Source: JAAELZ01 sp965237995 (GTDB taxonomy: Bacteria; Pseudomonadota; Gammaproteobacteria; Arenicellales; Poriferihabitantaceae). Taken from it: 64,000 nucleotides of DNA. This document shows, piece after piece, positions 36,209 through 43,540 of this stretch. The notes under the pieces were generated by a model that worked only from the letters and a program-made list of their open reading frames with translations, had not been told where the DNA came from and did no database searches. The stretch is taken from assembly GCA_965237995.1 (NCBI GenBank), contig CBDEGO010000002.1, positions 186,001-250,000 of the forward strand, written 5' to 3'. How positions within the stretch are numbered: the first letter of the stretch is position 1; every line of letters starts with the position of its first letter. The translations under genes and the position numbers were made by a program.

Positions 36209-36413
36209 CACCACTAAGGAAATAATCGAGCTATTTTGCCCCATGCCAGTCAAAGATGGCACACTCATTCCATTTCAGGAAAATTTTGATAACTGCAATG
36301 CTAGCATTCCTCCACGTAATGCTGAATTGGTTTCTTGTAATATTAAACTATACGAAGGTAATGCCGTAAAAGCACTAAATCTATTTATAGAAATGGGGAG
36401 AGTTGGTCAATAG
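36186..36413 (+). pseudogene. displaced C-terminus of the HEPN-like gene
   Basis: The +1 frame from the A8 run reads KKLVSDTTKEIIELFCPMPV, then IPFQENFDNCNASIPPRNAE and KALNLFIEMGRVGQ. It is not preceded by a ribosome binding site and joins naturally to the HEPN frame at ...SEIIDAKK. It is either broken by one extra A or reached by slippage. Confidence 0.6.
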
Positions 36414-36580
36414 AAACCATAGTTCCTGAAATGAGTCAGGCTTTTTAAAAATGACAAATGGCAGCTAAGGGCAAAACTGAGACGGTCACTTACTCCTTAG
36501 CGTACAATATTTCCCGCTTCTTGTAGCTACCCCAATATAGTATTGTTGATATTGAAATAATTATAAGGAAATACCTATAT

Positions 36581-36609
36581 TTGAATACTTATTCAATATT
36601 TTGTATAAT
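36581..36609 (+). promoter_or_regulatory. promoter with overlapping palindromic operator for the TetR-Rieske fusion gene
   Basis: -35 TTGAAT (36581-36586), 17-base spacer, -10 TATAAT (36604-36609). A perfect inverted repeat TTGAATA-CT-TATTCAA (36581-36596) covers the -35 and most of the spacer, the classical position for a TetR-type repressor. The predicted transcript start is about 25 bases before the ATG at 36641. Confidence 0.65.
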
Positions 36610-36640
36610 TGTTCAAACTAGTAACGCTCATAGTCACGGC

Positions 36641-38461
36641 ATGACCTTCCCCAACGCTGTCACAAACAGCTCTGATTCTAGTGGCCGTCGTAAGCAACAG
36701 CTTATCAACGCCACCATACAAACTATCGCCAGCGTTGGGCTATCTAAAACCACCGTCGCTAAAGTCGCAAAAACAGCAGGCTTATCGCAAGGCATCGTTA
36801 ACTTTTACTTTGAAAGTAAAGACCATCTTCTTATTAGCACCTTAGAATTTATTTCTAACGAGTACGATGGTGCGATTGAGTCGGCATTATTGAATAAATC
36901 AGGAGCGATGGATATTCTGCATGCCATTGTTGACGCATCGTTCGACCCACAGCTTTTTAATAGAGGCAAGCTGATTGTTTGGTTTGCATTCTTAAGTGAA
37001 AGTCACGCTAGAGAGGAGTATTTTTCAATTTGTGGCAAGCAAGACTTGGCCTCGCGTAACCGACTCATTGCGTTGATTTCTCAACTAACCAAACCCAAGC
37101 GACAACCCCATTTAAACTCGGAAGCTATTGCCCGCGGCCTTGAAGGTATGATCGAAGTTTATTGGCAAGAATTTCTTACTACACCAGAAGGGTTTGACAC
37201 CGAATCAGCCAAACAAACCTGCAAAGATTATCTAGCTGCGTTCTTCCCTCTCCAGCACGACCGCAGCCCAGCAAACAACATTAATAATGCTAATAAACCC
37301 AGTAAACTGCCAAGCCCTGCCAAAACATTGCCACCTTGGACTTACTCAAATGAAGCATTCTTCGAGTTAGAAAAGCAGCTGATCTTTAAAAAGAACTGGT
37401 TACTTGTTGGCCATATTAGCGATATTACCCAAATCGGCGATTACATTACCTTTGATGCTGTAGGCGAACGCGCGTTAATTATCAAAGGCAACGACGGAAA
37501 AATTCGAGCCTTTCATAATGTATGCCGCCATCGTGGTTCTACAGTGGTTGACGCCCCTGCCGGCAACTGCCCTCGCGTTCTTTCTTGCCCTTTTCATGGC
37601 TGGACCTACAACCTAGACGGCACGCTAAAGAGCATTCCACGCGCAGAAACCTTCGGCGATATAAATAACCATGATCATGGCCTCATTTCACTTTCATTAG
37701 AGATATGGAATGGCATCATTTTTATTAATTTTGCCAACGAACAACCTAGTCTCACCAGTAAAATGGCTGATGTTGAAGAGCTGATAGCGCCCTACCAGCT
37801 CGAAAAAGTGCAGCCGATGCAGGGCACTCGTTATCGACAGCAACGCCCCTACAATTGGAAGATTATTCACGACATTGACAATGAAGGCTATCATGTTCCA
37901 CGTGGGCACCCTAGCCTGCATCAACTATACGGAGGCGATTATAAGGATAGCGTTATAGGCGATATACCCGTTTCCTATGGGCGCATCAATAGCAAGCCGG
38001 CAAAATTATGGAGCGTACGCAAGTACCAACAACTACTCCCTGAATTTGTCCATCTTCCTAGTGATAACCAACGCAAATGGCTTTACGTAGCCGCGTTCCC
38101 TTCAATGGTGCTAGGTTTATATCCGGATATGTTCGAGATTTACATGACCATTCCAAAATCCGCCACTGAAACTGAATATATCGGTGCGAGTTACGCTCTG
38201 CCAGACAACCGAAGAGAAGTTGCAGTTTCACGCTATCTAACGCAGCGTATCAACCGCATAACAGATGCTGAGGACGAGCATTTTGTCCACTGGATTAAAG
38301 AAGGCATGGAATCAAGTGTATTTCCTACCCCACAATTGTCTGACTTAGAAGAAGGCGTTAGTCATTTGCATAGCGCAATAAAAAAAATCATTCCTGTTGC
38401 AACATTAGCTGAGGTGTCACAAGGTGAAAATCTCGCCGAACTTAACCAGCAAATGAGCTAG
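36641..38461 (+). CDS. TetR repressor fused to Rieske non-haem iron oxygenase
   Basis: One frame of ~606 residues (ATG at 36641; the earlier TTG lies inside the promoter). Residues ~15-70 are a TetR helix-turn-helix (RRKQQLINATIQTIASVGLS, VAKVAKTAGLSQGIVNFYFE) and ~75-200 a BetI-like ligand domain (LIVWFAFLSESHAREEYF). A low-complexity N/P/S/K linker (~200-228) follows. From ~230 there is a complete Rieske oxygenase alpha subunit: CRHRGS...LSCPFHGWTYNLDG (~294-320) and the catalytic iron motif NEGYHVPRGHP (~413), with a normal-length catalytic domain. No stop, start or frameshift separates the parts. Known Rieske oxygenases and TetR repressors are separate proteins. Substrate unknown, likely an N-methyl compound. 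Confidence 0.88.
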   Translation: MTFPNAVTNSSDSSGRRKQQLINATIQTIASVGLSKTTVAKVAKTAGLSQGIVNFYFESKDHLLISTLEFISNEYDGAIESALLNKSGAMDILHAIVDASFDPQLFNRGKLIVWFAFLSESHAREEYFSICGKQDLASRNRLIALISQLTKPKRQPHLNSEAIARGLEGMIEVYWQEFLTTPEGFDTESAKQTCKDYLAAFFPLQHDRSPANNINNANKPSKLPSPAKTLPPWTYSNEAFFELEKQLIFKKNWLLVGHISDITQIGDYITFDAVGERALIIKGNDGKIRAFHNVCRHRGSTVVDAPAGNCPRVLSCPFHGWTYNLDGTLKSIPRAETFGDINNHDHGLISLSLEIWNGIIFINFANEQPSLTSKMADVEELIAPYQLEKVQPMQGTRYRQQRPYNWKIIHDIDNEGYHVPRGHPSLHQLYGGDYKDSVIGDIPVSYGRINSKPAKLWSVRKYQQLLPEFVHLPSDNQRKWLYVAAFPSMVLGLYPDMFEIYMTIPKSATETEYIGASYALPDNRREVAVSRYLTQRINRITDAEDEHFVHWIKEGMESSVFPTPQLSDLEEGVSHLHSAIKKIIPVATLAEVSQGENLAELNQQMS

Positions 38462-38581
38462 AACCATTACGGCAGCTACAGCAAATTGACCTAATGTTTT
38501 TTAACCCGTAGACTTAGCTCTAACTTCGATACAAAATTTAAAGGTACGACGTCAAAGACTGACGCTCGCAGTAGAATAACG

Positions 38582-40213
38582 ATGGAAAATATATCGATCC
38601 GCAATAGCGCTCTAACTCCACAATTAGCGCAAGATTGGGTGCTATCTCAAACTGATGATGGCTTCGAGCTAGATAATTCGTCTAAAAATGAGCGCTTTGA
38701 GATTAATGCGGCAGCAGGACACATCGTTTCGTTGTGTGATGGAGTTAAAACACTGGAGCAAATTATTGTCCAACTTCAAGAAATGTACCCTGAATCAGCA
38801 GAGGATATCCAAGGTGATGTAGAAGCCGTACTAAAGGAGTTGCTAGAACATGAAGTGATCACCTTTTCGCTAGTCAAACAAGAAGCAACCACGTACCCTA
38901 TTCAAGAACGCACCGGCGAACACGAAAAGCGTAGATTATGCATCGGCATGGCAACGTACGACGACTATGATGGCGTGTATTTTTCAATTCAAGCTATTCG
39001 TCTATTTCACCCGGAAGTGGTCGACCAACTAGAGTTTGTCGTTATCGATAATCACCCGGATGGGCCTTGTGCAGACGCGCTTAAGAAACTTGAAAGCTGG
39101 GTATCGCACTACCGATATATACCTTGTGATTCAGTGCGCGGAACCGCAATTCGCGATGTCATCTTTCGTGAGGCAAATGCGGACTTCGTATTATGTATGG
39201 ATTCACACGTTTTTATGGCTCCTGGGTCGTTAGCTCGCTTGCTCGAATACTCCAAAGCCAATCCAAATAGCCGAGACTTACTGCAAGGACCACTGCTTAA
39301 TGACGACATGCAAAACTTATCGTCACACTTCAAACCAGAATGGTCTGGAGGCATGTACGGGACTTGGGGTTTAGACGAACGCGCTAAAGAATTAGATGGT
39401 AAGCCCTTCGATATCCCTAGCCAAGGTTTAGGCATATTCTGTTGCGCGAAAGAGGCCTGGCTTGGTTTTAATTCGCGCTTTGCGGGTTTTGGCGGTGAAG
39501 AAGGTTATATCCATGAAAAGTTCAGACAAGCCGGGCGGCGAACGCTCTGCTTACCCTTTTTAAGATGGTTGCACCGATTTAATCGCCCTTTAGGCACTCG
39601 ATACCCAGTGAGTTGGGATGATCGAATTCGAAACTATATGATTGGCTTAATCGAAAATAAGCTGCCGATCACCGACATGCAGCTTCACTTCGAAGAGCTC
39701 ATCGGTGAAGCTGCGGCGCGAAGTACAATCTCCACAATACAGATTGAGCTTGATAGCCCTTTATATTATTTTGATGCCATCTATTGCGTGCGAGGCAATC
39801 AGGCCATATCTAATGTCGCGCTTAAACAATATGCCTCACATGGCATTAGTCGACGACTTAAGATTATTGAATATAAAGACACCTCTAACCCCATTGCAAA
39901 AGCTCATTTGCAGGCCTTGGAAGAAGCCGGTAACCTTGAATTTGAGCACCTATTAGTACTCCATGCAGGTGTTAAATTTCCTGATAGCTTAAGCGTTAGC
40001 GCAGGCCAAGCCATAGCAAAGCTGGCTGACCAAACCTGGGAAATATGCATTCTTCAAATTGATGATGCCGCAAACGTATCAGAAAATAACTGCGTAGGCA
40101 TTGCCTATCGATGCAATGCCTATAGCAGGTATCTTACGCACTTTTCCGACTTGAAATTTGAATTTTATAAACACATTAACAATACTAAGCATGTCATTGT
40201 TATTAAAGTATAA
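38582..40213 (+). CDS. PqqD-like (RRE) domain fused to GT-A glycosyltransferase
   Basis: 543 residues. The first ~95 form a PqqD-like winged-helix: FEINAAAGHIVSLCDGVKTL, EQIIVQLQEMYPE, DVEAVLKELLEHEVITF. This domain recognises leader peptides in RiPP pathways. Residues ~118-370 resemble GT-A glycosyltransferases (RRLCIGMATYDDYDGVYFSI, NHPDGPCADALKKLE, DSVRGTAIRDVIFREANADF, VLCMDSHVFMAPGS with D-S-H at the DxD position, FAGFGGEEGYIHEKFRQAGR). The last ~150 residues resemble another glycosyltransferase-like piece, uncertain. It lies 120 bases after the TetR-Rieske gene in the same direction. No precursor peptide or radical SAM gene was identified. Confidence 0.8.
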   Translation: MENISIRNSALTPQLAQDWVLSQTDDGFELDNSSKNERFEINAAAGHIVSLCDGVKTLEQIIVQLQEMYPESAEDIQGDVEAVLKELLEHEVITFSLVKQEATTYPIQERTGEHEKRRLCIGMATYDDYDGVYFSIQAIRLFHPEVVDQLEFVVIDNHPDGPCADALKKLESWVSHYRYIPCDSVRGTAIRDVIFREANADFVLCMDSHVFMAPGSLARLLEYSKANPNSRDLLQGPLLNDDMQNLSSHFKPEWSGGMYGTWGLDERAKELDGKPFDIPSQGLGIFCCAKEAWLGFNSRFAGFGGEEGYIHEKFRQAGRRTLCLPFLRWLHRFNRPLGTRYPVSWDDRIRNYMIGLIENKLPITDMQLHFEELIGEAAARSTISTIQIELDSPLYYFDAIYCVRGNQAISNVALKQYASHGISRRLKIIEYKDTSNPIAKAHLQALEEAGNLEFEHLLVLHAGVKFPDSLSVSAGQAIAKLADQTWEICILQIDDAANVSENNCVGIAYRCNAYSRYLTHFSDLKFEFYKHINNTKHVIVIKV

Positions 40214-40242
40214 TTATATCTAATTTGTACATACTACAGGCA

Positions 40243-40270
40243 CAAAAAAGCCCGAGCACAGTGCTCGGGC
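40243..40270 (-). terminator. terminator of the convergent secreted-protein gene
   Basis: GCCCGAGCAC-AG-TGCTCGGGC, a 10-bp perfect stem. In minus-strand sense it ends with six T residues, so it terminates the gene at 40293. It may also serve the glycosyltransferase gene. Confidence 0.85.
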
Positions 40271-40292
40271 AACAGAGTTCAATGATGGCTTT

Positions 40293-40775
40293 TTACGCAA
40301 TCTGCGGGTAAAACACTGGCTTTATCACTGCAAAAGCATTGTTATCGGTCACTACCGTCACGTTATTAGCAATAGCGCGTTGCACCGATCGTAGAAATTG
40401 CCCAGAGGCTGAAACTGGGGTAGTCAATTCGCCCTCCCGCGCTGCATATATCTGGATTTCTCCGTGTGGCGGCAATGTTACAGGGCCTTTTGCGATTACT
40501 TGGTCAAAGTCGATATCACCCATTGGGGTAGAAATCTTGCTTGGAGTTAATTGAGTCATAGTAACGGTATTGTCAGTGTCATTTTTAATAACCACCTTCA
40601 AGTCCTCACCACGCCATTGATGTGAAACTTCTAAGGTCAGTCGTGCTAACTCGTCACTTGCCGACTTGTCGCCACTACCATCTGATAACACCCAGCTTCC
40701 AGCGACGCCTGTTGACGCCACCACTCCGGCTAGGCTCATTGTTTTTAAAGTCTTACGTTTTGCTTGATCTGTCAT
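40293..40775 (-). CDS. secreted protein with Tat-like signal, unknown function
   Basis: 160 residues. The N-terminus KRKTLKTMSLAGVVASTGVA resembles a Tat-type or lipoprotein-free signal with a basic region and hydrophobic core (no twin arginine, K-R instead). The mature part looks like a beta-sandwich domain of about 120 residues (LTLEVSHQWRGEDLKVVIKN, DTDNTVTMTQLTPS, VTLPPHGEIQIYAAREGE). I do not recognise a family. It converges on the PqqD-glycosyltransferase gene and shares a terminator. Confidence 0.7.
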   Translation of the reverse strand: MTDQAKRKTLKTMSLAGVVASTGVAGSWVLSDGSGDKSASDELARLTLEVSHQWRGEDLKVVIKNDTDNTVTMTQLTPSKISTPMGDIDFDQVIAKGPVTLPPHGEIQIYAAREGELTTPVSASGQFLRSVQRAIANNVTVVTDNNAFAVIKPVFYPQIA

Positions 40776-40935
40776 GATCTGTCCTCTAAATTAGTAATAG
40801 CGACAGCTTACTAGCGACGAGTTAACTAAGGCTTAACTTTATCTTAACAATTTGTAATACGTTAATAGCAAAAACGCAGCCTTATCACATCATTACTGTA
40901 TGTTTTTTATCACAATAAAATCAATGTGTGATGTT

Positions 40936-41844
40936 TCACATTGATGAACTTTCGATGATCCAATTTCTTACAGATTTAGCTGATGCGGATAAAGCCATTT
41001 TATTTGACCAAATCAGCCAAGTATCATTCGAAGAGCTCCACGTTTCCTCTATCGCTATCTCTAAGACACCTGAAGACACCAGCCCCTCAATAATATGAGA
41101 CCAACCTAAGGCTACCCCCTCGCCTGCAATCGCAGCTTGAACGACCAAGGCGTAGTCATTGAGTTTTAGTCCGTCTCGCAACGAATAGACAGCCTCTTGG
41201 TTAACACCAGCGAACCATTGCGCCCATGTTGCTCTCTGACGATATGGTTCTTCTAGGTGAATTAAATGGCGTTCTGCAAGCTGTGAAATGGTGCTCGGTC
41301 TACCATGCTTAGCTAAATAAGCTGGGCTTGCAACAGGAACTAGCTCCTCGCGGGCTATTTTCACTGCCTCGTACCCTGGCCACTTGCCGTTCCCATTACG
41401 CACCCCTAGCGAGTGAGATTGCTCGGTCAGGTCTATATCCTTATCCACCACTTGCAGTCTGAAGTCTACTTCCTGATGCTGTTCATGCAGCTGAGCAAGC
41501 TTTGGCACCACCCAGTAGTTAGCAAAGGCTGTGGAAGTAGTTAAGGTGACGTGATTGTGAGCTTCGTTCTGTTTTACTTCATTCGCAGCGAGCCAAATCC
41601 TATCGAGTGATAAAGCCACTTCGGCATAAAATTGACGCCCTACGTCTGTAAAGCTAACAGATCTATATTCTCGTTTGAACAGCTTTTCTCCTAAAGCACC
41701 TTCGAGTTGCTTAATAGAAAGGCTGACCGCTGGTTGAGACACGCCGAGTTCTTGTGCTGCTAGTGTAAATGACGATAAGCGCCCACATACTTCGAATACA
41801 AATAAATGATGGGGAGAGTGAATTAAACGGGCTAGCTTTCTCAT
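40936..41844 (-). CDS. LysR-family transcriptional regulator (GcvA-like)
   Basis: 302 residues. Winged helix at the N-terminus (FEVCGRLSSFTLAAQELGVS, QPAVSLSIKQLEGALGEKLF) and a periplasmic-binding-like effector domain with an HLIHLEEPYRQRATWAQWF segment, typical of the GcvA/DsdC-like subgroup. It is divergent from the MttB gene, with an imperfect palindrome in the 117-base gap, so it probably controls the MttB-DMGDH pair. Confidence 0.88.
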   Translation of the reverse strand: MRKLARLIHSPHHLFVFEVCGRLSSFTLAAQELGVSQPAVSLSIKQLEGALGEKLFKREYRSVSFTDVGRQFYAEVALSLDRIWLAANEVKQNEAHNHVTLTTSTAFANYWVVPKLAQLHEQHQEVDFRLQVVDKDIDLTEQSHSLGVRNGNGKWPGYEAVKIAREELVPVASPAYLAKHGRPSTISQLAERHLIHLEEPYRQRATWAQWFAGVNQEAVYSLRDGLKLNDYALVVQAAIAGEGVALGWSHIIEGLVSSGVLEIAIEETWSSSNDTWLIWSNKMALSASAKSVRNWIIESSSM

Positions 41845-41871
41845 ATAACATAATTATAACTTATGTCATAT
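41843..41871. promoter_or_regulatory. imperfect palindrome at the lysR start (candidate LysR site)
   Basis: ATATAACATAA and TTATGTCATAT are inverted repeats (10 of 11 positions) separated by 7 bases. They begin at the lysR start codon, a place expected for autoregulation. Confidence 0.45.
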
Positions 41872-41961
41872 TGAATATTTTTTACGATTCCCTGTCTATT
41901 TGTATTGTTATAATTATTAAGTACTAAAACAACCAGCGCCTTCATCACACATAATTAAGCC

Positions 41962-43500
41962 ATGAGAGAAGCCACCCCAAGAGCCAAACGTAAAGGTAGA
42001 AGCAATAGGCCAAATCGGCACGATAGAGTGCAGCTTGCGGCTCCAGCTTATATCACTCGAAAGGTGCCGTTCTATGAGTATCTTAATGAAGAGGGCTTAG
42101 TTGCACTTGAAGACCAAGCTGATTGGCTAATCCAAGAAATTGGCTTAGAGTTCAGAGACGATAGCAATGCCCTAAGATTATGGAAAGCTGCGGGCGCGGA
42201 TGTAGACGGTACTAGAGTCAGATTACCAAAAGGCATGGCGCGTGAACTGTGTAAAACCGCACCATCCAAATTCATTCAACATGCACGCAACCCTGCAAAA
42301 AGTGTTGAGATAGGAGGTAATAGTCAAGTTTTTGCGCCTGTTTATGGCTCCCCATTTGTACGAGACCTTGAAAATGGCCGCCGCTACGGCACCATTGACG
42401 ACCACCGAAAACTAGTAAAAATAGCGACCTCGCTAGATAGCATACACCACAATAGTTTAGTGATATGCGAGCCTTGTGACATACCGGTGTCTAAACGCCA
42501 TTTGGATATGGTCTACAACCAATTCGTTTATAACGACAAGCCTTTTTTAGGCGCTATTACCGAAATGTCACGCGCCCAAGATTCTGTCGACATGGCTAAA
42601 GTGGTGTTTGGGGAAGACTATATGCGAGACCATTGCGTCATTATGGGCAACGTGAATACTAACTCTCCACTGCTAGTGGACCGTGTCGTAACGCAAGCGG
42701 CCCAAGTTTATTGCGGTGCAGGCCAAGGGTTAGTGGCAGCCCCGTTTATCCTAGGTGGAGCAATGGGGCCTGTCACCACTGCCGCCGCGATTGCACAAGC
42801 GCTCGCGGAAGCGATGATGGTTTGCGCCTTTACCCAATTAATAAAACCGGGTGCGCCGTTTGTGCTGGGTAATTTTTTATCGTCCATGAGTCTTAAAAGC
42901 GGAGCGCCCACTTTTGGGATGCCTGAGCCCGTAATGTCAAATTTTGTTATTGGACAACTGGCACGAAGGTTGAAACTACCCTTGCGTTGTGGTGGTTCGC
43001 TCACCGCATCGAAGCTGCCAGATGCCCAGTCAGCAGCGGAAAGCGCGGATTCAATGCTATCAACTGCGCTAAGTGGTGCAAATTTCGTTTTGCACGCCGC
43101 CGGGTGGCTAGAAGGCGGTTTAGTCACCAGTTATGAAAAATTGGTGCAAGATGCCGATCGTCTAGGCGGCTATCAACGCCTTTTAGGTGGCTTACCGCTC
43201 GATGACAATGCCCTTGCCAGAAGTGCCTACGACGAAGTAGAACCCGCTGGCCATTTTCTTGGGTGCAGTCACACGATGGCCAACTACGAAACCGCTTTTT
43301 ATGATTCGGCCTTATCGGATAGCGAAAATGTAGAACAATGGGAAGAAAAAGGGGCAAAAGATTCCGCACAACGTGCGTATGAACGCTGGAATCAGATACT
43401 CGAAGACTATCAACAACCACCGATTGAGCCAGGCACTCATGAGGCGCTCAATGAATTTATGGACAAACGTAAGGCCGAGTTGCCTGACGCTTGGTATTAA
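41962..43500 (+). CDS. MttB-family (non-pyrrolysine) corrinoid methyltransferase homologue
   Basis: 512 residues of the trimethylamine methyltransferase (MttB, PF06253) family. Visible blocks are EEGLVALEDQADWLIQEIGL near the N-terminus, VYGSPFVRDLENGRRYGTID, VYCGAGQGLVAAPFILGGAM, GNFLSSMSLKSGAPTFGMPE and CGGSLTASKLPDAQSAAES. There is no in-frame amber codon, so it is of the non-pyrrolysine class (as in glycine betaine:corrinoid methyltransferase MtgB). No corrinoid protein or reactivase gene lies near it. In an aerobic genus the partner is more likely the DMGDH-like enzyme downstream. Substrate: glycine betaine or a related quaternary amine, inferred. Confidence 0.88.
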   Translation: MREATPRAKRKGRSNRPNRHDRVQLAAPAYITRKVPFYEYLNEEGLVALEDQADWLIQEIGLEFRDDSNALRLWKAAGADVDGTRVRLPKGMARELCKTAPSKFIQHARNPAKSVEIGGNSQVFAPVYGSPFVRDLENGRRYGTIDDHRKLVKIATSLDSIHHNSLVICEPCDIPVSKRHLDMVYNQFVYNDKPFLGAITEMSRAQDSVDMAKVVFGEDYMRDHCVIMGNVNTNSPLLVDRVVTQAAQVYCGAGQGLVAAPFILGGAMGPVTTAAAIAQALAEAMMVCAFTQLIKPGAPFVLGNFLSSMSLKSGAPTFGMPEPVMSNFVIGQLARRLKLPLRCGGSLTASKLPDAQSAAESADSMLSTALSGANFVLHAAGWLEGGLVTSYEKLVQDADRLGGYQRLLGGLPLDDNALARSAYDEVEPAGHFLGCSHTMANYETAFYDSALSDSENVEQWEEKGAKDSAQRAYERWNQILEDYQQPPIEPGTHEALNEFMDKRKAELPDAWY

Positions 43501-43540
43501 AATACTCATCACACACTATCATTGGTAACTTAAAAGACAG

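Noticed and set aside
36581..36640. TTG start for the TetR-Rieske fusion
   Set aside because: It would put the -35, the palindrome and the -10 inside the coding region; the ATG at 36641 is better placed.
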